From Dicyema japonicum (Eukaryota; Dicyemida; Rhombozoa; Dicyemidae): a stretch of DNA of 64,000 bases. Position numbers and translations under genes: made by a program. This document shows, piece by piece, positions 10,397 to 22,345 of this stretch. Numbering within the stretch: the first letter of the stretch is position 1; every line of letters starts with the position of its first letter. The notes under the pieces were generated by a model. That model ran no database searches. It saw only the letters and a program-made list of their open reading frames with translations, and was not told the origin of the DNA. Location: positions 177,158 to 241,157 of the forward strand of contig RDEW01000009.1 in assembly GCA_011109175.1 (NCBI GenBank), written 5' to 3'.

Positions 10397-11485
10397 TCAT
10401 GAATATTTAAATACAAGGTGGGAAAAACTGACACAATGTTGTTGAGAAATAACATGAATTACATTTCCATCTCCACACAACATTACACATTCATTCTAGC
10501 AGAACAATCACAAACAAACCCAAAATGGAGTAATCGAGTACACTCTTTTAATAGGACAGCCAAGGGATATCACTCCTCCACTTTTATCGCACACATTCGT
10601 TCCAACTCCCCCAGAGTAAATCTTACCAATAACAACCCACATGTACCATTCCATTCTCGCTCATTCTGACTCCATAGGAATCTCCCACATTATAGGCACA
10701 GCCAATTGACTTGTAGCAAACATTAACCAGGGAAAGACCTCCACATCCACCAAAAGTCTAAAAATTAGGGAGTGCTTAACAATCCAATCCGAATTCGAAG
10801 GATCTATGCTCACGCAACTCAGCCAGTCTTCGTTAGGAGATGAAAAGACGTGAATAACCTCACTATTGTGGTAATCTATGACTCAATAATACGAGAACCC
10901 CAAACACGCGCACTCCCATCTTCAGATACTGAAACCGCGAGTGACCCGGAGACATCAATCTGAGATATAAACTTAGAATGCCCTTTGATGACATTCTGAA
11001 TATCACACACCACTCACAATAATGTCGGGTCCGCGTATCACAAGAATATTCCCCAGAGATGTCCCCACGAAGAGAAGGTCTTCTTTCATGCAAAGAGTGA
11101 TGATTTCACTGGATTTGTTGCATCTAAATAAGAGCAAGGAAGACTTTAGGGGAATCGTTAGCGTTTGATCAGCCTTGATTCCAGGAGTGAGGATGGATTC
11201 CCACAAGTAGCAGTAAATAGTAGATTTCTTAGCACAAAACAGATGACTCTGGTTGGAGGTGAGTGAATATATTGGATACATGTAGTATGAATAGCCAATA
11301 TAGTGTGTCACATTTATTATATTAACTGGAAGGATTTCCTTTGCTGAAATCAGTCTGGAATGTAGCATTATTGCTCACTCAAATATGGCGATATCACCGA
11401 AATTATTGGATGCCGCCAAATAGTTATTACAGGGAGATATTTCGAGTGAATATATAGTCATTAAGGATTCCCGAAACCGGCTCAT
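10397..11485 (-). CDS. THOC6: THO complex subunit 6 (WD40), 7 exons
   Basis: WD-repeat subunit of the THO/TREX complex, which couples transcription to nuclear mRNA export. The start MSRFRESLMTIYS runs into SPCNNYLAASNNFGDIAIF, closely like the N-terminus of animal THOC6 (SPCGKFLAAGNNYGQIAIF). Later blocks are KGHSKFISQIDVSG...VSEDGSARVWG (a WD repeat ending in VWG), NEDWLSCVSIDP, TFGGCGGLSLVNV and a last repeat CVMLCGDGNVIHV. Reading requires six GT-AG introns of about 24, 22, 20, 23, 46 and 24 nt; each restores the family's reading frame, which is strong evidence for the splice model. The predicted protein is about 310 residues, near the family size. A LINE-B insertion ends just downstream of the stop. 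Confidence 0.88.
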
Positions 11486-11639
11486 CACTTACCTTTAAAC
11501 TGAATATTTATTTTAAATTTATTATTATTTTTTTAATTTTGAATTAATTTAACATAAATTATATGAGATACTCTTAAAAGTTATTTTGAAGCAAGTATAT
11601 CTTTTTTTAAGAGTAGTTCTTGATTATACATTTGTTTTA

Positions 11640-11975
11640 TCACTCAAGCTGATCGAAGGTAGCGGAGGCGATAACGCGGCTTTCTTAGAAATCGTCTAAC
11701 ATCTTATTACGGTTTACAACAATCGGATTACATGGATATGCATTCATAACTTTACAGGATTGAACAATCATCCTCTCCACAAACCCTCATGCTTTCTTAA
11801 AGACCAGGAGACGAGTCACCTCTTGTCCAGGTTCATCTTCGAGTTCTGCACAGAACCAATTATACATGTCGGATCTCTAGGAGCATCTGCTTTTGGCTGT
11901 AGCGTTCTTGTTAGCCACCGGTTTCTGTCACTAGAAGGGACTGGGGGTAAATAAAAATAAATTAATTAAAATTCA
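11640..11975 (+). mobile_element. LINE-A 3'-terminal fragment
   Basis: Short 5'-truncated copy. The end TTAGCCACCGGTTTCTGTCA ... GACTGGGGGTAAATAAAAAT matches the 3' terminus of the 49.7-kb LINE-A copy (GGTCGCCGGCTTCTCACTTG ... AGCCGGGGTTAATAAT). 11490-11640 and 11975-12239 show nothing further. Confidence 0.6.
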
Positions 11976-12238
11976 AATACTTATAGTTAGCAACTCGGTT
12001 CTCAGAATATATCTGACGTCAATTACTTGAATTGATTCATTACAGATATATCATTTTCGTCTTATCTCCACTAGAGGGAGTGAAGGATAAACTAAAGTTT
12101 CAGCTGAGAATCCAGATCATTCATACTCAAAGAACATATTAAGTTATAATCTGCCTTTTTGTTGTAGTTAATAAAAAACTTAACGATTGTTGCTATTATT
12201 GATAGCAACGGATAGTATCATATTAACTATCATCCTAT

Positions 12239-12490
12239 AGTGCCCACATTCGACTTCCAGTCTGCCTGGCATTAAGGCCAAGGGTTTGTTCAGTGACTGA
12301 CGACATCGCTGGGTGCAGAACTCGTGTTAATCCAAAAATTGATGTACTCTAAAGGACTGTGTTGTTGATGATGTATCAATTGATTTTCCTTAAATTTTTC
12401 ATATCTCAATTAGAATCTTTTTTTTGCAATAAACTCTGTGCTCATTGCTGCGCACACTGTGAACTTGTATGGTAGGAGTGTTCATCATAA
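12239..12490 (+). repeat. Short repeat family R2, copy 1
   Basis: About 250 bp shared with 15478-15700: GACTTCCAGTC, then GTTTG/GTTTGCTGATGACTGACGA, a TTGTTGATGATG/TCGTGGATGAT block, and an end TTTGCAATAAACTCTGTGCT versus TTTTCAATACATTCTGTGTT. Probably a SINE-like element, but I see no convincing A/B boxes. Orientation is nominal. Confidence 0.5.
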
Positions 12491-12727
12491 TATTGTTTAC
12501 CAACAAAAAAACTCAGTGAATTTATTAAAGCGTGAAATTTTTTAATTGAGGTACAAAATTAGCTTAACCTATCGACCACTATGCTAAGTTGCTAATAATA
12601 GTAAGAAAGTCGTAATGACTAATAGTTTAACCAACACAAGTCGACAAAAAAACACACAAACTAAGATTACACACAAAGTGCTAAAATTAAAGAAATTTTT
12701 AAACAACCAACCCAATAATTATCATAG

Positions 12728-13405
12728 TTAAATGATTCTGCGATACTCGAAGAACCGTTTCAAGTACCACACGTGCGCAAAGCTCAGCAAACAAATAATG
12801 ATGGCTTGAAAAAATGCAAAATAGATGACCCGACTATTTGTTATCTGTAGAACTACAATTAACCCTCATGAATACATTTATAGTGATTCCGCGATGACAG
12901 AAACTCCTGTTCTTCTGTTATACGCTCAAAATTGTTGAAAATTTGACTGACAATGTTCATCATGTTCGCTAAACTCAACAAATAAACCAAACTGCTGTTG
13001 GAAATGTCGTTTAAATTGGCACCGTAACGATTGGTTGAGCCGTCCCCCACAGACAAGGTGAACATGACCAGTTTAGTAGTGAGTGTGGAAAACATATTGC
13101 TCATGCAGACCTCGTACGTACCGGGGAGTGCTGTCTTGAATTCAATGGTTTCTGAGGTCTCTCTGACTTTGTTGAAGATTTCTTTTTTGCTTGGATCGGT
13201 TATCTGTTTCACTATTAGTTTGAAATTAAACCGTGACGTCAATATCGAGAAATCCACCGTCGACAACTTCGTATTTGAATCTAACCATTATGTTTTTATC
13301 CACATGTTCCTTAAAACAGACAGAGCTGTAAGAGTCCACATAAACTCCATAGTTGACCTCGCATTCAGTAAATGAAAAAATGAATAACATCACAAGGGAC
13401 AACAT
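12728..13405 (-). CDS. TMED/p24 family cargo receptor (TMED2-like), GOLD domain
   Basis: Type I membrane protein of the early secretory pathway that packages cargo into COPI/COPII vesicles. Exon 1: signal peptide MLSLVMLFIFSF, then CFKEHVDKN and VVDGGFLDIDVT; a 28-nt intron; exon 2: ITDPSKKEIF, GTYEVCMSNMFSTLTTKLV (GOLD domain with its paired Cys), a helical region, then ITEEQEFLSSRNH. The last exon gives NSRVIYFAFF, a hydrophobic helix and the cytosolic tail YLKRFFEYRRII with the di-aromatic COP-binding motif. GGFLDIDV favours the beta (TMED2) class. The last intron is odd: canonical GT-AG breaks the frame, while a 20-nt interval beginning GG and ending AG restores it. Confidence 0.9.
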
Positions 13406-13477
13406 AGACGATTGAACTAATTAATTTAGAATTTAATATTTTGTATTAAATTAAACTTTTAGCAAAAATAAATTAAT

Positions 13478-13900
13478 TAAATAGTTAACAGTTTTTTATT
13501 CGATGTTAATTTTGATTGTGTCCAGAAAATTATGCGATCGAAGTGTATTTCACTGAGGAATCCCAGAAATTCCGAAAAAGGCCAAGAATAACCCTTCCAC
13601 TTGTTTTCAACGCCATCTAAACTATTCACATAAGAAGATAACGACCTAAGAAAAATGGCGTTGATCAGTCTTCCAATAAATGTTACTGTAGCGTCAAGTG
13701 GTCTCTCAGTGTCAATTAGACGTGAAAAATAATAATTTTACCTTACCTACCTCTTTAATTGCTTTGATATGGTGGCTTTATGATATTCCCATTTTTTTGT
13801 TACATCTACCGCCAATGTGGAACTCAACTCTGCTTCTTTTTAAGTTAAATGTTAACGTATCCGAAACAAAATCTTGGAGCTGAGACTCATGATTTCAAAC
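13478..13900 (-). pseudogene. Strumpellin-like (WASHC5) gene fragment
   Basis: Three exons read KILFRIQAEL..., TKKWEYHKATISKQLKR and PLDATVTFIGRLINAIF; the last is close to the strumpellin segment PVDESVTFIGRLCREIL, and the preceding W-centred helix also aligns. Strumpellin is the approximately 1150-residue scaffold of the endosomal WASH complex. Here only about 110 residues are present, from roughly its last third, joined by introns of 21 and 48 nt. The frame ends in a stop at 13478 and no N-terminal exons are visible upstream. Splice sites are intact and no internal stop occurs, so a short separate protein or a gene continued beyond a long transposon-filled intron is also possible. Confidence 0.6.
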
Positions 13901-13919
13901 CTCAATTATTTTTTCTAGT

Positions 13920-14680
13920 CAGTCGATTGCTTTGATGAAAATCAGTGCTCGCAGCAAGCACTCCATATGTCTCCAAAAAATCGGTTGCAAGAAAAATTAA
14001 ATAATAATTGTTTTGGTTGGTTTGTTGTATTCTTCCTTATTTATACTCAGATTTCGATCTCGCGTGATATCATTCGCTCTTAGAGTGCCTCGAATCAAAC
14101 CACTGGAGATTAGGATACTCTGCTCACCCCGGTTATTTTTTTGCTTTCCAAAAAAAGAAGGATCCATCTTCGAATGCCAAAATCTTTAAGGATCATCAAA
14201 ACCTTGATGTGTCCAGTAGTTTAGGAGATCCAAGTAACCCTCAAAATCATTTCGATTATTTTGACCGGGATCAACGATTATGTTATCAAATTACTCGATA
14301 TTTGAGGATCCCGGACTGACTAGAGATAACTTAAAAGCTTTGTAAAACTAATTAAGTTTAATAACATTTTAAAACATTATTCAGCTTATTAAACAACAGA
14401 GAGCACATAGATTTCCGAGTTACTCTCCATCAAGAGTCCACATTTTTCGCTCAAAATAACCTCTAGAAATAATCGATTGTAATCAGACTTTACTTTGAGC
14501 ATTACTAAGAATTATAATCAATTTCAGTTATATTATTTTTCACTTTTGAACAACTTTTTTGACCGCGTGCCTTAAGGATTTTTTTGCTGGACACTATTAT
14601 TTTGATTTAAAGAGCTTAGGAGGATTGAAAAGATAAAGCTAGATTTTTATGTTTTAACGTTAAAAAGTTAAATTTTAAGA
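13920..14680. other. No gene seen
   Basis: Mixed-composition sequence between the strumpellin fragment and a LINE-A remnant. No ORF or splice chain that I could support. Confidence 0.4.
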
Positions 14681-14689
14681 TTAATAATA

Positions 14690-14990
14690 ACATTTTAGCC
14701 CAGAGAAATCCGTTACAACCCTATTCACCTCGGACAAGAAATTGTCAAACAAGTCAATTAAAATTGAAGCGGATAGGAAAACATTACCATTTAAAAAAAT
14801 TGCAAAAAATCCTGGTAATAACCTTTAATACACATATGTTTATGTCGCAGCATGTTGGAAATATGCTAAACAAATGCGAGAAAAAAATCAATATATTGAA
14901 AAGCCTATTGAATCTCTGGAAAACCGGGAACATTAATAAAGTTAAATTTTTAAGGTTAAAAATGTTCGTCCTAGTTATTAGTTCGTTCTG
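14690..14990 (+). mobile_element. LINE-A RT fragment (thumb region)
   Basis: Reads KILVITFNTHMFMSQHVGNM and CEKKINILKSLLNLWKT, corresponding to ILGVTFD...F..HV and AKRKLNILRAV of other copies. Small, isolated and decayed. Confidence 0.65.
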
Positions 14991-15119
14991 AGATTACATT
15001 TCGTCGTTTTTGTGGAACGATAAATAAAGCTTTTTATAAGTAACAACAAACATAGAATCATATTAACTGTCATTTTATTCGTGTAAATTTTAAAAATTGA
15101 TCCTCAAAATTTTTTTTCA

Positions 15120-15240
15120 AATTTGAACCGGACGAGATTCGAACGAGGATTCTACCTGCATCGGACACTTCTTTTATTCAAAAATTCGGGTTTTCAATGT
15201 ATTCTGAGTTCACCTCGTCCATACTCACAAAAAAAGATAT
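15120..15240. repeat. Possible degraded R2 repeat copy
   Basis: GTTTTCAATGTATTCTGAGT at about 15190 resembles GTTTTCAATACATTCTGTGT at 15650. Upstream, a reverse B-box-like GAGATTCGAAC suggests a tRNA-like head on the minus strand. Weak. Confidence 0.3.
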
Positions 15241-15477
15241 GAGCTTTCATCCATCAATTAGCTAATTAGGCATGTAATAGAGGTACGTTACCTTGTTAAC
15301 CTTCTGGCTAATTAACTTGGCTAACTGGTCAATAAAATCACTAAATTAGGGATAAAATTTGGAAAATTTATATAATTTTTTTGCGTCGAATATCTTTGAC
15401 TTAAAATCAGACATCTACTGTCTCGGCTTCGGAAAAAATAATGTTTAGCTGGGTGATTTGAGTAGTCTAAAAAATGT

Positions 15478-15700
15478 AGACAGTCAGACTTCCAGTCTTC
15501 AAAACTTGAAGTGATAGGTTTGCTGATGACTGACGAGATCGTCGAGGGCGGGACTCTTGACAACATAAAAAGTACTGTAAGTTCATGAACGATGTCGTGG
15601 ATGATTTATTAGTTTACTCTCCATAATTTGAATCTGATTCTTTGTTTTCAATACATTCTGTGTTCAGTTCTGTACATATGTGTCATAACTCGATATGGAA
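15478..15700 (+). repeat. Short repeat family R2, copy 2
   Basis: Second copy of the repeat at 12239-12490; see that entry for the shared blocks. It ends CATATGTGTCATAACTCGAT. Confidence 0.5.
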
Positions 15701-17275
15701 GAAGTGCCTATTAAAATAATGTCTCCAAGTAAACTAAATTCATAGTAAAATTTTAAGGCATTTTAATGAAGGACTTTTTTATTTACTGCTAAAAATATGA
15801 TTTATGTTTAAGCGAAACGTTATGTGGTTCATCTATTTTGTAAAATCTGGCGGTTCCCAGAGAGCACATAATCCACCTCGAAATAGAATCATTCACTCCA
15901 CCGGAAGACAGTCCTCCTCCCTGGCGCGTTAACTGTAGTTGCAGCGTTACATTTTCCAACAGTTTTGGTTTCACAGACTTTAGGTGTTTAATCTTAGCGC
16001 CTCTCTGATAATTTTTATTTATGATTATTAGTTAGTATCCCCGAGGAGACGGTGTCCTCAGACGTCCAGTAGCTAGTGCTGGACGATTTCACAACTCTTC
16101 GAGGTTCAACAGAAATTGCCCACTGGTCACAATCTCAACCATCCGACCAATTAACCACTTGGTTAATTTTAACGCCCAATAAATTTCTTAAAAATCGTCA
16201 TCTGCTCATAGATTGCTTTGAAATTATTTGAAAGTCGATAACTGGGGACCACAGATATATTTTTTATCTCATTTCATTCACATAACCAAGATACGAAGAA
16301 TCAAACACTATTCTATGGATGGTGGTCATCTAGTTGTTTGTATCTTCTTTTCCTCTCCCATAAATTGATAATAGACATTAACCACAAAAAATAGAACTTT
16401 TTTGAATAATAAATAATCCTATTGTACGATCCTTGTCAATTAAAAATATCATTTGAGGTATTGTTGCAATGACAATACATAAATGGACTATAAAATGCTG
16501 AATGATGCGTACGTAGTAACGAGTAATGGATAAGCCAAATAATGTTCCATTATCAGCAAGAAAAAATAAACTGGGAAGATCCAATGTACCAATAAGATTG
16601 CAAGAGATCTACGTGGAAATGGGTGAACAGAGAAGTAGAGAAAAGTCGGCTGCTCTTAATAAAATGATGAACGATGTAAAAGAAATTGATAATGTGAATT
16701 TAATGCTTAGTTTGTAGCAAAAGAAAATAGCCGAAAAATCGCACGGTCAGTTAATACGAATTATGAAGAGGAAATTTACAAATAATTACTTTAAGAAAAA
16801 ATAATATCTTTCATTTATGTAGTTTTTATTATTTTTCAAAAATATTAACTTTATGAAGAAATAAAGATATTTAGAATGTAAAGATATTTAACTAGTTCAA
16901 CTATTCCCAAACTAACCAATAGATCCGGTACTCCAATTTGAAGTCGAAATCGATACCTTCAAGTTATCAGAAAAATAACTAAACGAACAATATTTTTTAG
17001 CATTTAACTGACGGAAAACTGCTACCTAACTCATTCTGATTAAAAATTAATGCAAGGTAAAAGTCGAAAAGCCAAGAAACTAATATTTGAATTTGACTGC
17101 AGGATTAATTTTAATAGGGAATCTATCTACTCTTCCTTAGGAAACCTCTTTAAGTGAGTAATGAACTTTCTTCAATAATCTATCTTCATATCATTAGATA
17201 TCCTCGAATATCTTGTTTCTTTGATCTTCTTAGGCTTCCGTCTGCAGTGCGGAAGTTAATCAACCCGCGGAAACA
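15701..17275. other. Gene-poor AT-rich stretch
   Basis: A plus-strand ORF of 63 codons (16526-16717, MDKPNNVPLSARKNKLGRSN...) is rich in charged residues and may be an exon of a small host protein, but no partner exon is clear. Around 16030-16140 the minus strand has an A-box-like AAGTGGTTAATTGG, hinting at another tRNA-derived repeat. Confidence 0.35.
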
Positions 17276-18210
17276 CAAATACAGCCCTGAACAAATGTTA
17301 AAAGCCACCAAAAATTATCAATAAATTTACAAATAAAGCAACTGACTTTATTCTATTAACACAGAGTTGTTAAAAAACGAAAAAAAAAAAACATTTCATT
17401 TTTAAATCGAACTTGCAATTGTTACCAAATTAAAAAAATCGAAAATTTCAATCGAGCATATGTTAAAAGTCACCACTTTTATTTCCTATAAATAAAATTG
17501 ATTCAATTATTTTTTTATTTTACTATTTTAGTGATTCAAAATCAAACATAAATGGCACGTGTTTCACTTGAGAAGACAATCAAAATCATTGCGCTCTCTG
17601 AGGAAGGACATTCACAACGGATGATTTCAAAAATACATGAAATTTCGAGATTTGGAATCCAAAGGATTATTATGCGATATAAAGCATACGGAACTTATTG
17701 CGATAAGCCCAAATCAGGACGTAAAAGAAAACTATCGAAGAGAAAAGAACGAACAATTGTACGTGATTCTAAAAAATTCCCTGAAAAAAACTGCCAATCA
17801 AATTCGTAGCGATCTAGATTTTGGAAATATCGTTGGGGTCGATACAATTAAACGATGTTTACTCAGAGCAAGCCTGTTTGGAAGAATTGCAGTAAGAAAA
17901 TCTAAGCTAGCAGCTAAACAAATAAATGATAGAAAAATCTGATGTCAAGACAAATTTTGCTGGACTCAAAATCAATGGAATAATATAATTTTTACCGATG
18001 AATGTAGAATTGAACTTTTTCCTTCAGTTCGTGAATATTTAGAAGACCAAAAAATTCGTTATAGCAATAAATATTGTTCAAAAACCGTAAAATCCTCTAC
18101 CAGTATAATGGTATGGCGTGGAATCACTTCAACTGGAAAAAGAATACTTGTGTTAGCCGACCAAAATGCGGATTCGAATGAATATTAACGAATATTGGAT
18201 AAAGTAACTC
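17276..18210 (+). mobile_element. Tc1/mariner-type transposon, 3'-truncated
   Basis: The transposase begins MARVSLEKTIKIIALSEEGH (helix-turn-helix, 17552), passes CDKPKSGRKRK, a frameshift at about 17780, then RSDLDFGNIVG and IIFTDECRIELFPS, which carries one Asp of the DDE triad. It stops at about 18205, where LINE-A sequence begins, before the final catalytic residue. Upstream, TACAGCCCTGAACAAATGTT at 17285 has the form of a Tc1 terminal repeat following a TA target; the matching 3' repeat is missing. Confidence 0.8.
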
Positions 18211-18214
18211 GCTA

Positions 18215-19800
18215 ATTAAGTGATCCTAGTCTTCAACATCTCTCTGAATTCTCTTCGAATGGTCCGTCAGTGAACCAACTGTATTCATGAAGTGTCTTCT
18301 TTTATGTCTGCAGAGGAATTCTATCTGAGTGCACTTTTTAATGCCGATCTGAATTTTTCCGCATGAGCCGCCCTCTCTCTGAATAGATTTCCTAGCTCCT
18401 TGCACATACGTATGAAGCCCAGGCTATTTCTCAACGTCGCCGCCTCTGAAAGGAGACGAGGGATGGATATGGTCTCTGATTCCATATGTCACATGATTTT
18501 CCGCCTGAGAAAGTTTATACGCTCGACCCTCGAAGGGGGAAGAGCGAAACTCCAAGAGAAAAGCCATATTTAATCGTCGGCACAATAACATTAAGATGTA
18601 GTTTGCTGGTACAAGCAGTAGGTGGGAATGGGCTCTTCTTTATGATAGCTTTTAGGACATTTCATTTTTGAAGATCCTTGGTTAACACTTCCTCTGTGTG
18701 ACTGGAGAACGTCATAAGAGAGTCGAATGTCACTCCAAGGATCTTCTGGATTAGCGTATAAGGAATTTTTCCGAGGAATATCACAAGTCCAAATTTAAAT
18801 CTTCTGTCTGTAGTAAATAAGGTGGGGTGAGACTTGGATGCAGACATAGAAAGCAAATTCACGGATAGCCAGTCATAGATCTGGTTGAAGTGTGACTGAA
18901 CCACCATCACAGCCCTGAAAGGAGATTTATCCCTTGTAGCGAAATCAGGTCGTCCGCGTAAGATAAAAACAGTGTCCTGATCTTTGATAGTAGGTAAATC
19001 GTGTAGAAATAAGTTAAATAGGAAAGGAGACAGAGGGGAGCCTTGTGGGACCCCATAAGAAGTAGTATTTATTTTGAAATAATTCTTCCACGTCGTCCAT
19101 TTAAGAAATTTCCATCCATAGCATGATGTTTGGATGTAAACTTGAATTAAAGATCTTTTTTGTTAGGAGTGTCTGCGAATCAGAGTCGAAGGCTTTCTGT
19201 ATATCGATGGACACCAGAGCCGTCCGTAAGTGCATCTTCAATTTGAAGCCATCTGTGATGAACTGGGAGACAGATCCCAAATGCGTCGTTGTAGAACGGC
19301 CTGCTCTGAAGCCATGTTGAAAATCAGGAAATTGTAGAACAGAGGAGATTAAAATTAGTACAAGCTTCTCAAACACTTTTGACAAGGCGCAAGTTGTGGA
19401 AACAAGGCGGTAAGAGAATGGAATGTCTTTTGATTCTCCAGGCTTGAGAATTGGCGTAATCAGTGAATATTTGGGATTGTATGGGGATTGATAGATTAGT
19501 TGTAAACCTCGATAACACGATATGCGCCTAAGGTCCTACGTGTTTGAGATGAATAGCACAGACACTGTCAGGGCCACAGGCTCGGGTGGGTCGTAGAATT
19601 TGATAGTCTTTTCCGATACAATTGAAGTAATGGCTTCCACCCCGCCGCCATCTTTTTTTATAAGACTATAGATACTTTTCAGTGTCATCCAAAAGATGTC
19701 ACACGAGGCATAGTCGACTAATAAGCTGACTCCACTTATGTCTTTTGTTAGCACTGATTAGTTGGGAAAATCTCCACTTATTTCTTTGGTTACCACTGAT
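18215..19800 (-). mobile_element. LINE-A copy, RT domain, 5'-truncated
   Basis: Minus strand, element order from the right: RT entry region (19754-19536), FQHGFRAGRSTTTHL and VSIDIQKAFDSDS (motif A, 19300-19200), motif B and a decayed YADD region (about 19060-18940), SASKSHPTLFTTDRRF and KILGVTFDSLMTFSSH (18910-18662). Several frame breaks. The 3' end lies near GTGATCCTAG at 18222. Confidence 0.85.
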
Positions 19801-20284
19801 TAGTTGGAAATTGTTCGTTTAGAATAGTTGTGCGTCTTTCTATATAATGAAATATTAAATTGACAGCAAACACAAAATATTCTTATAAATTTAAAAAACA
19901 ATTAAGCTTTCTCTACTGGAATAGCGGGAATCATCGAGGTGAAGTGCTCAGAGTTAGCCTTCCGCATGAGCTAGGTGGGTTTGAGCGAAGTAAACTGTCT
20001 ACCTAGTATTTGATATACCACTCTCATTAATCATACGAATAATAATTCGTTGGTGTATACTAAGCTTAATGAAGATTTAGAGGATATTTACTCTCAGTAG
20101 ATAATCGTTCAGGAGAGCCGGTAGAGTCATTCTCGATCTGATTTTCACAATAGTTGACGTAAAGCCTATGTTTTTTTAAAAATAAGGTATCAAGTATGGA
20201 ATGTATATAAAACAAATTTTTTAATTAATTAAAAATTCATGAATAATATAAATTAAGAAAAAAAGACACATTATTTGCACGCTT
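19801..20284. other. 5' flank of eEF1-gamma
   Basis: AT-rich; no repeat or ORF recognised. Any promoter for the gene at 20285 must lie here, but I see no specific element. Confidence 0.4.
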
Positions 20285-21763
20285 ATGAATGTTGTAGTTG
20301 TTGTGACATTAGACTCTTTATACATATCCAGACAATCCAAGAGCTCAGAAAGCGCTTATAGCTGCTAGATATTCAAACACTCAACTAGATGTATGTTCTA
20401 GTTTTCAAATGGGACTGACTAACAAGTCTGAGAGCTTCCTTGCTAAATTCCCTCTTGGAAAGGTTCCAGCCTTGGAGACTGCCGACGGGGAGTTTATATT
20501 TGAAAGCATGGCAATTGCTTATTATGGTAATTTTGATATTTAAGCGAATTAGTTGCAAATGATCAGCTAATTGGAACAACTCGTGTGGAAAAGTCTCAGA
20601 TTATTCAGTGGGCCTTATTCGCTGATAACGAATTGCTGCCTCATTTTATGACATGGATGTTGCCTTGTTTCGGGATCCTTCCATACAACAAGAAAGAGAC
20701 TGAAAAAGCTAAAGAAGAAATAAAGCGACTTCTCGGAATGCTTGACACGTATTTGAGTACGAGGACATATTTCGTTGGAGAATCAGTCACTATGGCTGAT
20801 ATTTCCATGGCTTGTATTCTCAGCAAACCATACAAACTGGTAAGTCACTTTACTATTGAGGCGGCATTTTTAACATGTGCATTATTTTTGGCTGAATTTT
20901 TTGATTCTGATGGCTATTATTTTTAGATGTTTGACGCTGAATATCGACAGCCATTTGTTAACGTGAATCGTTGGTTTAACACGATGGTCAATCAACCCAA
21001 CGTAAAAGATGTCTTCGGGGAAGTCACTCTTTGTGTGAAGATGGCCCAATTTGATCGTTTCATAAGTTTTTTTATTCCCAGCTAAAAAGTACGCCGAACT
21101 TCATCCCAAGGAAAAGAAACAGAACGAGCCAAAGCCTAACAAGGAACAGAAAAAGAAAGAAGAGCAGCCACCAAAACCTGAAGATCCGATGAAAAAACTT
21201 CCACGTGGGTAATTTTGTTTTTCCTCAGTTTTAGTGAGAAATTCTGTCTCAGTGACCTTAAGAACTTTTACGCGAATGAATTCTCTAGTATTGAAGGTTT
21301 CGATAAGAGGTTGGAGGCCCTCTGCGAATACATCGATAAGCATTTTGACGAAGGGTTGTACTCGATCTACGAGTGTCGCTATAATTTTCCAGAGGATTTA
21401 CCCAACGTTGATTATAAGGTGAGGAATATGGTGAATTCGGGTATTTGTTGTGTTTATTTGTAGGTTTTAAGGGAAGGGTTGAACCGTTGTCGAAATACTT
21501 TTTTGGTGTTGTTCAAATATATTTCTCATCAGATCACTCTGAATTAAGGGGGTACTTCTTCTTTCTTGGTCAGGATGTGGTCTTTTCTGTATATTTATGA
21601 TTTTATTCTCAAGAAATATCCTGATTTTGAAGACTTTGGTGATGAACTGTATTCTTGGGAAAAGTGCTCAGTCCAAAAATTTAAGGATGAAGTCTTACGA
21701 AAGTTCATTTATAGGACCGCATGTGAGAACATTCCTTTCAATTCTGAGTCTCAATTCTTCTAA
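20285..21763 (+). CDS. EEF1G: Elongation factor 1-gamma, 8 exons
   Basis: Structural subunit of the eEF1B nucleotide-exchange complex, with an N-terminal glutathione-S-transferase-like domain and a C-terminal EF1-gamma domain. After a 3-codon first exon, [20 protein letters not shown] and [16 protein letters not shown]...ESMAIAYY are the GST thioredoxin-like part; [19 protein letters not shown] is its helical part; a Lys/Glu/Pro-rich linker ([18 protein letters not shown]) leads to the C-terminal domain ([29 protein letters not shown]). Introns: 20294-20312 (19 nt; 22 nt if begun at 20291), 20527-20552 (26), 20840-20926 (87), 21057-21081 (25), 21209-21228 (20), one of about 45 nt at 21419, and one of about 43 nt that removes an in-frame TAA at about 21546; the exact ends of the last one are uncertain. 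Confidence 0.92.
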
Positions 21764-22104
21764 TTATATGATTTGATTACTTTTATTGTTTTGGCTTCAT
21801 CTTTCAATTGTTTTATTTGGGTCATTAAAAATCTACTCATTTTTTATTATTGAAAAACAGGAAATATCGAGACTTATTTTTATCTCTCTTAGCTTCCCCT
21901 CGTAGCAAAGATTTTTTTAAGAAATTCAGAAACCCCAATTAACAATAAAATTTCAAAATAGTGACGTTGAAAGTTTCAATTGTATACGGGGTAGAGTAGC
22001 CAGAGTATGATAAAGATATAGACATTATTCGAGAGATGTCAACCACTCAACCAACATGCAGGATAAAGTATAACATTAATTGAGATTTTGAAGACAAAAA
22101 TAAT
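21764..22104. other. 3' flank, nothing identified
   Basis: AT-rich sequence after eEF1-gamma; contains AATAAAATTT-type stretches that could serve as poly(A) signals. No repeat recognised. Confidence 0.35.
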
Positions 22105-22345
22105 CGTGCAGTGTAACGACTGCCAGGCAAGAGGCCTGATGGCCTCTAGTTCGAATCCTACTGATGTACTTACCGGCTGAAGGTTCACTTATCTACGATG
22201 CTTTTGCTTGACATCTTCATCAGTGAACATCTCACTGCGGAACCACGGATATTTTACTGCTCTTTAAATCCTAAGAAGCATCTTGTGATCCACCTGCCAA
22301 AAAGAATATATCTTTCCTACTCTATTAGAAGGGTTTCCATAACTA
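22105..22345 (+). repeat. tRNA-derived SINE, copy 3
   Basis: Has a tRNA-like head with B box AGTTCGAATCC (22149), the core GAAGGTTCACTTATCTACGATG and GTGAACATCTCACTGCGGAAC. The 3' tail is missing. The A-box region (GTAACGACTGCCAGGCAAG) is diverged. Confidence 0.65.

Noticed and set aside
20527-20544. An 18-nt intron in eEF1-gamma
   Set aside because: Extending to the next AG gives a 26-nt intron and restores the family residues (Val-Ala-Asn-Asp), so the shorter choice was dropped.
22130-22190. Possible genuine tRNA gene (B box AGTTCGAATCC)
   Set aside because: No cloverleaf can be folded by eye and the sequence continues into the SINE body.
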